Source of the DNA: an uncultured Caryophanales bacterium
GTDB taxonomy: Bacteria > Bacillota_I > Bacilli_A > RF39 > UBA660
Assembly: GCA_905206805.1 (NCBI GenBank)
Contig: CAJLIR010000002.1
Span: 1 to 64,000 of the forward strand
Length of the DNA stretch: 64,000 bases
Reading direction: 5' to 3'
Position 1 is the stretch's first letter, and every line of letters begins with the position of its first letter. Both the position numbers and the translations under genes were made by a program. The notes under the pieces were generated by a model that had not been told where the DNA came from, did no database searches, and worked only from the letters and a program-made list of their open reading frames with translations. Of this stretch, positions 1 to 8,691 are shown in pieces.

Positions 1-743
1 AGGGATTTGTTTATGCTTATCCAAATAATACTGAAAGAGGAGCAAATTGTACTTCAGAAGCATTCAAATATGATAACACGCCTCCTGATGTTAATTTAAG
101 TTTAACTAAAAATACAACTGATTTTGAATTTCAATGTGATGGTAGTGTAAATGGAAAAGTGTTTTGTACTGTAGATTCCATTGTTGGATATACACTAACA
201 GCAACAGCTTCCGATTTGGAGAGTGGAATTTTTAAATATGAATTTTATATATCATCATCAAAATATACTAGTATAGGAAGTTCATCTAGTTCTGTATCAG
301 ATTTTAATTTAGTTAAAACAATAGAAACTAGTAATCAATCTGCTTCTATCCAAATTGATAATTATAATCTTAAAGCAGTAACGTACCTAGTAAAAGTTTA
401 TAATAATGCTGGTTTAGTTAAAGATGTAGTTTTAAACGAACAATGTTCTAGTGGTGAAGAGGGTTCATGCCAGTTAATTCGTGATAGTTTAACATTCTAT
501 ATTCCTGGTTCTGATGTTTATATGGGGAGATATAGTGGAATAGATAGTTCATTATATACTTGTAATACAGTAAAAACATGGTGTTATTCTCCTACAATTA
601 GTGGAGGAAGTGGTTGCGATGCTCCTTGTTGCAACGGATGCAAAAAAATAACTACTACAGGTGGTGGTGAAAATATTTATAGAGATAATAATGGACATAT
701 TTTTGGACAAGATACTAATGGTTCTTGGACACAATATCATTAA
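1..743 (+). CDS. C-terminal part of a secreted or surface protein with an Ig-like region (5' end outside window)
   Basis: The reading frame is already open at base 3, so the start lies upstream of the window. About 247 residues are visible. The first part (with NTPPDVNLSL and a following beta-rich stretch, SIVGYTLTATASDLESGI) resembles extracellular bacterial Ig-like domains, with alternating Ser/Thr and hydrophobic residues. The last 100 residues are Cys- and Gly-rich (CDAPCCNGCKK) and could hold disulfides. There is no membrane anchor or LPXTG-type sorting motif at the C-terminus. A lipoprotein gene follows 25 bases later on the same strand. The function is not recognised. Seen: an open frame with a normal stop. 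Inferred: extracellular location. Confidence 0.6.
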   Translation, partial: GFVYAYPNNTERGANCTSEAFKYDNTPPDVNLSLTKNTTDFEFQCDGSVNGKVFCTVDSIVGYTLTATASDLESGIFKYEFYISSSKYTSIGSSSSSVSDFNLVKTIETSNQSASIQIDNYNLKAVTYLVKVYNNAGLVKDVVLNEQCSSGEEGSCQLIRDSLTFYIPGSDVYMGRYSGIDSSLYTCNTVKTWCYSPTISGGSGCDAPCCNGCKKITTTGGGENIYRDNNGHIFGQDTNGSWTQYH

Positions 744-768
744 TTTATTATAAATTGAGGTGAGGAGT

Positions 769-1485
769 ATGTATTTAAAAAATTTTTTAGTTACGGTATT
801 ATGTTTTTCATTTATTTTCTGTGGGTGCTCTAAAAAAAATAATAATATTGTTGATAACAAACAACAATTGTTAGACACTGTTAACTTGATTATTAATACA
901 GTTGATAATGTAGATATAGAAGAATACCAAAATCAATATAACAGTTATTATGTTGAAGATGGCTTTATTTATGGTATCAATTATAATATTAACAATTCGA
1001 CTAATACTTTGAATCTTTTCGAAACGATTGAAGGTTCAAATGGTTTAAATGGTGTTATAGTAAAAAATATAAATAATGATATGTTTCTTTCAGTCGAAAA
1101 TAATATGTATTGCGTTATTAAAGATTTTAAGGATTCAGAAGTGTCAGTTTATGACATTTCTGATAAAAATAGTTGTCACCGCTTATATACAGATGATAAT
1201 AATATTAAGGTTAATGTTTCTGGAATTAAGACATCAAATTATGATTTTTATCAATCAGGAACAAACTCGAATGATTATGTTTCTTTAAATGCTACAAATA
1301 ATATTTTTGATAAAAATAGTTATACATATACATGGTATAGAAATAATGAACAAATAGAAAATTCAAATATTGATACATATGTTATAACTAGTAAAAATGA
1401 GAATGCTTATTACCATGTTGAACTTTTAACTTATAATGGTCAATTAATTGAATCTGAAAAGTTTCATGTAATGATTAATAGATAA
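769..1485 (+). CDS. Putative lipoprotein with a C-terminal Ig-like segment
   Basis: The ATG at 769 is preferred over an in-frame GTG nine bases earlier, because GAGGTGAGG at 757-765 forms the ribosome binding site and would overlap the GTG. The product is 238 residues: a short hydrophobic signal segment, then a Cys within FIFCGCSKK that could be the lipidation site, although the lipobox is not canonical. The body is Asn/Asp-rich, and the last 60 residues (YTYTWYRNNEQIEN onwards) look like an Ig or PKD-type beta domain. It probably forms an operon with the upstream surface protein. No specific function is recognised. Confidence 0.6.
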   Translation: MYLKNFLVTVLCFSFIFCGCSKKNNNIVDNKQQLLDTVNLIINTVDNVDIEEYQNQYNSYYVEDGFIYGINYNINNSTNTLNLFETIEGSNGLNGVIVKNINNDMFLSVENNMYCVIKDFKDSEVSVYDISDKNSCHRLYTDDNNIKVNVSGIKTSNYDFYQSGTNSNDYVSLNATNNIFDKNSYTYTWYRNNEQIENSNIDTYVITSKNENAYYHVELLTYNGQLIESEKFHVMINR

Positions 1486-1523
1486 ATTTTATAAATAAAA
1501 TATATATTTATTTTCTATAAGAA

Positions 1524-1550
1524 AAAAATGTCCTAGTGACATTTTTATTT
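1524..1550. terminator. Bidirectional intrinsic terminator between convergent genes
   Basis: AAAAATGTC pairs with GACATTTTT across the 5-base loop CTAGT, flanked by an A-run on the left and a T-run on the right. It can therefore end both the rightward lipoprotein gene and the leftward pair whose last stop is at 1545. Confidence 0.7.
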
Positions 1551-2066
1551 ATTTTTTATTAATTTTTTTGAATATGTTGGAACTAATCTCGAAATTTTAA
1601 TGTTTTCCCCTAAATATTTTTGATTTTCGAATGGCTTTAAAATCCAATCATTATTTAAGTATCTAATAATATTTTGGATTAATAAAATTTCATTTTCTTC
1701 TATGTGTTCACTTGCTTCCAAAAAATTTAAAACTACTGTTTCTAATTTAGTAGTATTTTTATTTGATATATTTATGCTACTTTTTATTTCATTTAATAAA
1801 TTTGTTAGTTCATGTGAATTTTTTATAATTGGTAATTGTTGTTTCATAATTGCTAAGCAAAAATCGAGATTTGTAGGATCTTGAATAATGTTTATTGTAT
1901 AATTTTCTTTAAGTGATTTAAAAATTTCATTTAAAATTTCAATTTCATCATCTAAAATAACCGTTTCTGATTCAATAATATTTATTGCCTCTTTCATAAT
2001 TCTTTTATCATTTAAATTTTTTGAAAGATTTATATATTTATTAATTATATTATGAAAATTATCCAT
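1545..2066 (-). CDS. Uncharacterised helical protein downstream of an HD-GYP gene
   Basis: A 173-residue, probably all-helical cytoplasmic protein with no signal peptide, membrane segment or recognised motif. The start is set by AAAGGAGA upstream of the ATG. It is the second gene of a two-gene leftward operon, starting 2 bases after the stop of the HD-GYP protein. This spacing suggests translational coupling and a shared signalling role. Its composition (regular Leu/Ile spacing, many Glu/Lys/Asn) would fit a helical adaptor, but that is only inference. Confidence 0.55.
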   Translation of the reverse strand: MDNFHNIINKYINLSKNLNDKRIMKEAINIIESETVILDDEIEILNEIFKSLKENYTINIIQDPTNLDFCLAIMKQQLPIIKNSHELTNLLNEIKSSINISNKNTTKLETVVLNFLEASEHIEENEILLIQNIIRYLNNDWILKPFENQKYLGENIKISRLVPTYSKKLIKNK

Positions 2067-2068
2067 TT

Positions 2069-3274
2069 TTATATCTCCTTTTTTACTAATTTTCTTTTTT
2101 GATTTTCTTCTTTTTCTTTATATTGATAATTTATATCAGCTTGTTTTTTTGATTCATCTAAATTATTCATTATTGTTTTACTTTCACTTATAACTTTTAT
2201 AAATTTGTCAACATATTCTGGATTATAAAAGACTCCTAATCCGTCCTCAACTCCATAAGGTTTTGTATGTCTGTTTAAATCATCAAAAGCTTCATAAGCG
2301 GATTTAACTTTATTATATGATCTTTGTGATGTCATTGCGTCAAAACTATCTGCTATTGCTAAAATTTGGGCAAATTGTGGAATTTCATTTCCTTTTAATC
2401 CATCAGGATATCCGGTTCCATCGTATTTTTCATGATGAGCTCTTATTGATTCTTTTAAATATCCTAATGCATTACTTGGAAGTAATAATGTACCTAGTTC
2501 AACATGTTTTTTCATTAAGTTAAATTCCAAGTCATTTAATTTACCTGTTTTTGTTATTACTGCATCAGGTAGTGCAATTTTACCTATATCATGAAGGTTT
2601 GCTGCTAGTATTAAATCTTCTATTTGTTTTTCATCAAGTCCAAGTTCAAGGCCAAGTGCTTCAGAATATATTGCAACCCTTTCACAATGTCCTGCTGTAT
2701 AATTATCTTTAAATTCAATAAAATTATTTAAAGTATTTGCTAATTTAAATAGATATTCTTTAGAAATATTTTCCAAACTATTTCCTTTTTCAAGCTTTTC
2801 ATTAACACTTATATTACTATATGTTTCTGCTGCTTGTAAATTTGTTATTTTTTGTAATTTTCCTATATTTGACATTTGGCACATATCAATTATTTTATTT
2901 ATAGATAATTCTGATTTTGTTGTTTTGATGCTTTTTTTATTTTTTTGTATTTCTATTTCTTCATCAGAAAGTTCAAAACTATTTCCAAGTTGTATATCTA
3001 TTTTTTTAGTACTTACTTTTGCAAGTCCACAATGTGCATTATAAAGAGCTTCTATAATTTTACTATCTATTTTACTATTAACATCGCAAATCACAACATC
3101 TGGTTTTTCTAAAATATGTTTATTTTTTAATTCAAAAAATTTAGTATAATCATTTGCAATATCTAAAACTTCAAAATGCTCTTCTGGTAGATACTTTTTG
3201 ATAATTAAATATTCCCTAGAATTAATATCATATAACCATACTATATATTTGCTGTTTTTATAATTTTGTTTCAT
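2069..3274 (-). CDS. HD-GYP domain protein with degenerate receiver-like N-terminus
   Basis: 401 residues. Roughly residues 1-115 resemble a response-regulator receiver fold (YIVWLYDINSREYLIIKKYL, then VVICDVNSK), but no clear acidic pocket is visible. Residues about 175-365 are an HD-GYP phosphohydrolase domain with HCERVAIYSEALG, the metal-binding HDIGKIALPD, the HHEKYDGTGYP loop and IADSFDAMTS. HD-GYP proteins hydrolyse cyclic di-GMP or related dinucleotides; since no diguanylate cyclase is visible in this window, the real substrate is uncertain. The C-terminal 40 residues are Lys/Glu-rich. AAAGGTG upstream of the ATG is the ribosome binding site. Confidence 0.85.
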   Translation of the reverse strand: MKQNYKNSKYIVWLYDINSREYLIIKKYLPEEHFEVLDIANDYTKFFELKNKHILEKPDVVICDVNSKIDSKIIEALYNAHCGLAKVSTKKIDIQLGNSFELSDEEIEIQKNKKSIKTTKSELSINKIIDMCQMSNIGKLQKITNLQAAETYSNISVNEKLEKGNSLENISKEYLFKLANTLNNFIEFKDNYTAGHCERVAIYSEALGLELGLDEKQIEDLILAANLHDIGKIALPDAVITKTGKLNDLEFNLMKKHVELGTLLLPSNALGYLKESIRAHHEKYDGTGYPDGLKGNEIPQFAQILAIADSFDAMTSQRSYNKVKSAYEAFDDLNRHTKPYGVEDGLGVFYNPEYVDKFIKVISESKTIMNNLDESKKQADINYQYKEKEENQKRKLVKKEI

Positions 3275-3413
3275 CTAATAATCACCTTTATTATTCTAAC
3301 ACATTTTGTAAATAAAATAAGTGTATATTTAAAAAATTCTTAAAATAGTATAAGTTATATATTTTTTTTCATATACTTTATTAGAAGTAAAATATAGACA
3401 AGTAGGTGTTGAT

Positions 3414-4406
3414 ATGTTTGTACTAACAAAATCTGTTTTGGCAATGATGATTAGTTTTATTTTATCTGTTTTATTTGGTATATTTTTAATTCCAATTTTA
3501 AAAAAAGTGAAAGCTTCACAACGAATAAGTATTTATGTAAGTGAGATGCACAAGAGTAAGAATGGTACTCCAACAATGGGTGGTTTAATTTTTATAATAC
3601 CTGTAATATTAACCGTAGTGATATTATATTTTCTAGGAAAATTAAATTTTAGTTATAATTTATTAATTATTGTTTTTACATTTATTTCTTATTCATTAAT
3701 TGGATTTTTAGATGATTATCTAATTATTAAAAGACATAATAACAAGGGATTAACAGAAATTCAAAAATTATTATTACAAATAATTGTTGCGATTATATTC
3801 TTTTATTTGTTTATGAAAGGTGGAAATGAACCACTTCTTTGGATTAAAAGTCTCAATATAAGACTGGAACTTAACTGGGTATATGGTTTATTTATTCTTT
3901 TTATTTTAGTCGCTAGTAGCAATGCGGTTAATATAACGGATGGACTAGATGGGTTAGCTGGCGGATTATCTGTTATTTCATTTTTAACTTTTGGAATTAT
4001 TTCTTGGAGTACCGGATGGTTACAAGGATATGATGATATTGCTGTATTTTGTTTTATTTTAATAGGTGGTATTTTAGGTTTTTTAGTTTTTAATTTAAAT
4101 CCTGCTAAAGTTTTTATGGGAGATACTGGATCATTATCACTTGGTGCTACATTAGGGGCAATCGCTATCATAACTAGATATGAATTTTTACTTATATTAA
4201 TTGGAATTGTTTTTGTTATTGAAACACTAAGTTGTATAATTCAAATTATTTATTATAAATTAACTGGTAAAAGGTTTTTCCCGATGGCTCCAATTCATCA
4301 TAGTTTTGAAAAAATGGGATTTAAAGAAACAGATATTGTAAAAATGTTTTTATTTGTTGGTTTATTAGCAAATATGATCGCAATTATTTTTTGTGTATGG
4401 ATATAG
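3414..4406 (+). CDS. mraY: Phospho-N-acetylmuramoyl-pentapeptide transferase MraY
   Basis: 330 residues, a typical length, and polytopic. MraY makes lipid I at the inner face of the membrane from UDP-MurNAc-pentapeptide and undecaprenyl phosphate. Visible family motifs are the MHKSKNGTPTMGG loop (about 45-57), the acidic pair in GFLDDYL (D100, D101), NAVNITDGLDGLAGG (170-184), FMGDTGSLSLG (D237) and the PIHHSFEKMG loop near the C-terminus. ftsW follows 7 bases after its stop. Unlike the usual dcw cluster, murD does not lie between them. Confidence 0.96.
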   Translation: MFVLTKSVLAMMISFILSVLFGIFLIPILKKVKASQRISIYVSEMHKSKNGTPTMGGLIFIIPVILTVVILYFLGKLNFSYNLLIIVFTFISYSLIGFLDDYLIIKRHNNKGLTEIQKLLLQIIVAIIFFYLFMKGGNEPLLWIKSLNIRLELNWVYGLFILFILVASSNAVNITDGLDGLAGGLSVISFLTFGIISWSTGWLQGYDDIAVFCFILIGGILGFLVFNLNPAKVFMGDTGSLSLGATLGAIAIITRYEFLLILIGIVFVIETLSCIIQIIYYKLTGKRFFPMAPIHHSFEKMGFKETDIVKMFLFVGLLANMIAIIFCVWI

Positions 4407-4413
4407 GTGAATT

Positions 4414-5505
4414 ATGAAAAAAAATAGTATAGATTGGTTACTTTTAATTGCGATTATTGTTATATCTATTTTTGGAATTGTTATGATTTATTCTGCATCT
4501 TATGTTTGGGCAGAATATAAATTTAATGATGCTTTTAAATATGTAAAACATCAGAGTTTATTTTTTGTAATAGGACTTATTTTTATGCATATTATAAGTA
4601 AAATTGATTATCATTTATATTTAAAAAAAGCAAATTTAATTTTAATGGGTTGCTTGATTTTACTTATTTTAGTTGCCATTCCAGGAATTGGTATTGTAAG
4701 AAATGGTAGTAGAAGTTGGTTTGGTATAGGTTCGTTTGGAATTCAACCTAGTGAATTTACTAAATTGGCGCTTATTATGTTTACATCTAAGTACTTAGTT
4801 AATAATGAAAAAAACTTAAAAAATATAAAAAAAGGAGTATTACCAATTTTAGGAATAACAATGCTTGTATTTGCTCTTATTATGCTTCAACCAGATTTTG
4901 GAACAGGAACTATAATCGTAATGTCAATAATTGGTTTATTATTTATAGCAGGTGTCAATTTTAGTTTTTTCTTTAAAATTGGAATAATAGGTGTTATTGG
5001 TGTAGTAATTTTAATTGCTGTTGCACCATATAGAATGGCAAGAATTATATCATTTTTAGATCCTTGGAGTGATCCACTTGGAAGCGGATTTCAAATAATA
5101 CAATCATTATATGCAATAGGTCCAGGAGGTTTATTTGGATATGGTTTCTTAAATTCAAGACAAAAACATTTTTATTTACCTGAACCACAAACTGATTTTA
5201 TTTTTTCAATAATAAGTGAAGAATTTGGATTTTTAGGAATTATTATTGTTGCCTTACTTTTTTTAGTTATTATCATAAGGGGATTTAGAATTGCTAGAAA
5301 TTGTTCTGATATGTTTGGCAAATATTTAACATTTGGAATTATATTTCAGATAGCATTTCAAACAATTTTAAATTTAATGGTGGTTGTAGGTCTTATTCCC
5401 GTAACGGGAGTAACTTTACCATTTCTTTCTTATGGAGGCTCTAGTTTACTTATTACATTATGTAGTATGGGAATAATTCTTAATATATCTAGAAATCAAA
5501 AATAA
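4414..5505 (+). CDS. ftsW: SEDS peptidoglycan glycosyltransferase, FtsW type
   Basis: 363 residues with about ten membrane segments. SEDS proteins polymerise lipid II into glycan strands together with a class B PBP. Motifs seen are GIVMIYSAS in the first helix, RNGSRSWFGIGSFGIQPSE in the first large loop, LLQPD-like (MLQPDFGTG), and the C-terminal PVTGVTLPFLSYGGSSLL. The loop sequence and adjacency to mraY favour FtsW (or the sporulation paralogue SpoVE) over RodA. Translation is probably coupled to mraY through the 7-base gap. Confidence 0.9.
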   Translation: MKKNSIDWLLLIAIIVISIFGIVMIYSASYVWAEYKFNDAFKYVKHQSLFFVIGLIFMHIISKIDYHLYLKKANLILMGCLILLILVAIPGIGIVRNGSRSWFGIGSFGIQPSEFTKLALIMFTSKYLVNNEKNLKNIKKGVLPILGITMLVFALIMLQPDFGTGTIIVMSIIGLLFIAGVNFSFFFKIGIIGVIGVVILIAVAPYRMARIISFLDPWSDPLGSGFQIIQSLYAIGPGGLFGYGFLNSRQKHFYLPEPQTDFIFSIISEEFGFLGIIIVALLFLVIIIRGFRIARNCSDMFGKYLTFGIIFQIAFQTILNLMVVVGLIPVTGVTLPFLSYGGSSLLITLCSMGIILNISRNQK

Positions 5506-5570
5506 TGTAATTATTTTATCAAATATTAAAAAAATAATGTATAATATAATTATACGAGGATGTTGATGAT

Positions 5571-6365
5571 ATGAAAAAAAGAATTGTTGCTTATATATTG
5601 GATATTATTTTAGTTTCAATGATTTCAAGTTTAATAAGTATGGTACCATTTATTAATGTTGACTATAATAAATATAAAGATAAATTTGATGAATACAATG
5701 AAGAAATAAAAAATTTTGAAAGTTTGAAATCTGATTTTAGCACTTATACAGAAGATTATGAATTAAGTTTAGATGAATATGAAAATTTAATAAATGATTA
5801 TCCAGAATATGCCGATTATTTAACTAGTAAATATGATGAATTAAATCTTTCAACAGATAAGTTAGATGATGATTTAAAGAGCACTATTATATTAGAACTT
5901 ACTGATATAAATAAGGATATTTTATTAGACTATAGTTATAATTTGTGCAAATTAGAGTTTATTCCATCTATAATTAATATTGTTTGTATAATTGTATATT
6001 TTGTTTTTGTACAATATTTCTTGAATGGTCAAACATTAGGAAAAAGAATTGTTAGTATAAAAGTTGTAAGAAAAGATGAAAAAAAAGCATCAATATTAAA
6101 TTTACTAATTAGAACAGTTGTTTTAATGGGAATAGTATTTACAACTTGTAATTTAGTTTGTTTACAGTTATTAAGTAAATCAGATTACTTAAATATATTT
6201 TATTATATTTCTTATGCATCATATATAAATGAATTCTTGATTTTTGCGACTTCGCTTGTAAATAACGATAATAGAGGCTTACATGATTTACTTGGTAATA
6301 CAAAAGTTGTACCTGTTTTAGAAAATACAGAAAATGTAAAAATAATTGATTCAGAAATAGTGTAA
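5571..6365 (+). CDS. RDD-family membrane protein with an extracytoplasmic insert
   Basis: 264 residues. It begins KKRIVAYILDIILV, matching the Arg...Asp signature of RDD proteins, and continues after residue 130 with QYFLNGQTLGKRIVSIKVV and two more membrane segments. Between the first two helices lies an acidic, probably helical insert of about 95 residues, longer than in typical RDD proteins. The family has been linked to ion or osmotic functions, but no substrate can be assigned here. Confidence 0.75.
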   Translation: MKKRIVAYILDIILVSMISSLISMVPFINVDYNKYKDKFDEYNEEIKNFESLKSDFSTYTEDYELSLDEYENLINDYPEYADYLTSKYDELNLSTDKLDDDLKSTIILELTDINKDILLDYSYNLCKLEFIPSIINIVCIIVYFVFVQYFLNGQTLGKRIVSIKVVRKDEKKASILNLLIRTVVLMGIVFTTCNLVCLQLLSKSDYLNIFYYISYASYINEFLIFATSLVNNDNRGLHDLLGNTKVVPVLENTENVKIIDSEIV

Positions 6366-6391
6366 ATACTATTTCTTTTGATTTTTTTATA
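6354..6391 (+). terminator. Intrinsic terminator overlapping the stop of the RDD gene
   Basis: GAAATAGT (6354-6361) pairs with ACTATTTC (6368-6375), and a T-rich run follows at 6382-6388. The stop codon lies in the loop. Confidence 0.6.
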
Positions 6392-6475
6392 AAATATAAA
6401 AGTTTATTAATTCTTTTTAATGTGTTATAATTATTATGTTTTGCTGTTTTTTTATTGTATGGAGAAGGAGAAACA

Positions 6476-6928
6476 ATGAAATTAGTAAATAGTTTAATTA
6501 AGTTTATGTATGGACGATATGGTATCGATGAACTACACAAATTTTGTTTGTGGCTTTATTTATTATTATTTATAGTAAATATTTTTTTAAGGAACAATAT
6601 ACTATCTTATGTAGAATTATTATTAATTATCTTAATGATGTATCGTATGTTTTCTAAAAATATATATAAAAGAAGTAATGAAAATTTGATGTTTATTAAA
6701 ATAAAAAAAGTATTGTTAAAACCATTTAATAATATTAAAAGAAATTTTCTAGATAGAAAAAAATATGTATATAAAAAATGTCATAAATGTAAAACTACTT
6801 TAAGGTTACCAATACCTTATAAAAGAGGTTTTAACCATGTTATTTGTCCTGAATGTAAAAATAGAATTACCTGTTTTTCTTTAAGACGTAAAAAAATAGA
6901 AATTATAAGAAAGAAGAAAGGGAAGTAA
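6476..6928 (+). CDS. Small membrane protein with C-terminal zinc ribbon
   Basis: The ATG at 6476 follows a strong GGAGAAGGAG site (6461-6470) and is preferred over an upstream in-frame TTG. 150 residues: two closely spaced membrane segments, a basic linker, then CHKCKTTLRLP...ICPECKNR (two CxxC pairs, a zinc ribbon) and a Lys/Arg-rich tail. Proteins of this layout occur widely in gut Firmicutes, but their role is unknown. It sits 2 bases upstream of the ABC exporter and may be cotranscribed with it. Confidence 0.7.
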   Translation: MKLVNSLIKFMYGRYGIDELHKFCLWLYLLLFIVNIFLRNNILSYVELLLIILMMYRMFSKNIYKRSNENLMFIKIKKVLLKPFNNIKRNFLDRKKYVYKKCHKCKTTLRLPIPYKRGFNHVICPECKNRITCFSLRRKKIEIIRKKKGK

Positions 6929-6930
6929 GT

Positions 6931-8691
6931 ATGTTTAAGTTATTTAAAAATTTTAATACAAAAGATTTGTTAATTATAATATTATGTATTATATTTGTTG
7001 TTGTTCAAGTTTGGCTTGACTTAAAATTACCTGATTATATGTCTAGTATTACTCGTCTTGTTCAAACTGAAGGAAGTAGTATGAATGAAATTATTTTACA
7101 AGGTGTTTATATGCTACTTTGTGCATTTGGTAGTTTATTATCAGCCATTTGTGTAGGATATATGTCATCTCTACTTTCAGCAAATTTTTCAAAAGTACTT
7201 AGAAAAAAAATCTTTAATAAAGTTGAAGATTTTGGAACTGAAGAAATAAAAAAATTCTCAACTAGTAGTCTAATAACTAGAACAACTAATGATGTTACAC
7301 AAATAGAGATGCTTATTTCTATGGGATTACAATTACTAATTAAAGCACCTATTATGGCTGTATGGGCAATTAGTAAAATTTTAAATAAGAGTATTGAGTG
7401 GAGTGCACTAACGGGAGTAGGGGTTATTGTTCTTTTAGCAACAATAATAACATTAATGTTAATTGTTTTACCTAGATTTGAAATTGTTCAAAAATTAATC
7501 GATAAAGTAAATGGCGTTACTCGTGAAAATTTAATGGGTATTAGAGTTGTTAGAGCATTTAATGCTGAAAAATTTGAGGAAGAACGTTTTGACAAAGTAA
7601 ATTGCGAATTAACTAATACTCAATTGTTTAATCAAAAATGTTTCGCAATTTTAAATCCAATGATGAATATTGTTATGCATTTTTTAACACTTGGAATTTA
7701 TTTTATTGGTGCTATATTAATTGAAAAATCTTTAATGTCAGATAAAATAACATTATTTAGTGATATGGTAGTTTTCTCAAGTTATGGTATGCAAGTTATT
7801 ATGTCATTTTTAATGCTTGCAATGATTTTTATGATGTGGCCAAGAGCTGAAGTTTCGGCAAAGCGTATTAATGAAGTACTTGATTCAAGCATTTCAATAA
7901 TTGATGGAAATTATTATGATGCTGGTTTGGAAAAGGGAACAGTAGAATTTAAGAATGTTTCATTTAAGTATCCTGATGCAGATGAATATTTGCTTAAAAA
8001 TATTTCATTTAAAGTAAATAGGGGTGAAACTATTGCGTTTATTGGTTCAACAGGAAGTGGTAAATCAACACTTATAAATTTAGTTCCAAGATTTTATGAT
8101 GTAACTGATGGAGAAATTTTAGTTGACGGAATTAATGTTAAAGAATATAATGGTGAGGTTTTACATAATAAAATAGGTTATGTACCACAAAAAGCAGTTA
8201 TGTTTACTGGAACCGTTTTCTATAATGTTGCTTATGGTGAGGCAGCTGAAAAAGATATTTCTTTAGATAAGGTAAAAAAAGCAATAGAAGTTGCACAAGG
8301 AACTGATTTTGTTGAAAAGATGGAAAATACTTATGAAGCTCATATTGCTCGTGGTGGAACAAATGTATCTGGTGGTCAAAAGCAAAGACTTGCGATTGCT
8401 CGTGCTATAGCAAAAGATCCAGAAATTTATATTTTTGATGATTCATTTTCAGCTTTAGATTATAAAACAGATTCAAGTTTACGTCGTGAGCTAAAAAAAT
8501 ATACAAAAGATGCTACAAGTATGATTGTAGCTCAAAGAATTGGTACAATTATAAATGCTGATAAAATTGTTGTTTTAGATAAAGGAGAATGTGTAGGAAT
8601 TGGAACACATAAAGAATTATTAAAGAGTTGTGAAGTTTATAAAGAAATAGCTTTATCACAACTTTCAAAGGAGGAGTTAGAAAATGCCTAG
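6931..8691 (+). CDS. Heterodimeric ABC exporter, subunit with degenerate ATP site
   Basis: 586 residues: six membrane helices (1-320) and an ATPase domain (340-580). Walker A is GSTGSGKST (about 370-378) and the signature is the canonical VSGGQKQR (about 479). The residue after Walker B is Asp instead of the catalytic Glu (YIFDDSFSALD), and the H-loop His is Gln (VAQRIGTI). This is the pattern of the non-hydrolysing half in BmrC/LmrC-type heterodimers. The next gene overlaps by 8 bases and supplies the other half. Substrate unknown; drug or lipid export is likely from the family. Confidence 0.93.
   Translation: MFKLFKNFNTKDLLIIILCIIFVVVQVWLDLKLPDYMSSITRLVQTEGSSMNEIILQGVYMLLCAFGSLLSAICVGYMSSLLSANFSKVLRKKIFNKVEDFGTEEIKKFSTSSLITRTTNDVTQIEMLISMGLQLLIKAPIMAVWAISKILNKSIEWSALTGVGVIVLLATIITLMLIVLPRFEIVQKLIDKVNGVTRENLMGIRVVRAFNAEKFEEERFDKVNCELTNTQLFNQKCFAILNPMMNIVMHFLTLGIYFIGAILIEKSLMSDKITLFSDMVVFSSYGMQVIMSFLMLAMIFMMWPRAEVSAKRINEVLDSSISIIDGNYYDAGLEKGTVEFKNVSFKYPDADEYLLKNISFKVNRGETIAFIGSTGSGKSTLINLVPRFYDVTDGEILVDGINVKEYNGEVLHNKIGYVPQKAVMFTGTVFYNVAYGEAAEKDISLDKVKKAIEVAQGTDFVEKMENTYEAHIARGGTNVSGGQKQRLAIARAIAKDPEIYIFDDSFSALDYKTDSSLRRELKKYTKDATSMIVAQRIGTIINADKIVVLDKGECVGIGTHKELLKSCEVYKEIALSQLSKEELENA

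Noticed and set aside
2317..2523. A + strand open frame inside the HD-GYP gene
   Set aside because: Shadow of the leftward gene: no ribosome binding site, low-complexity product, and the opposite strand carries clear HD and GYP motifs.
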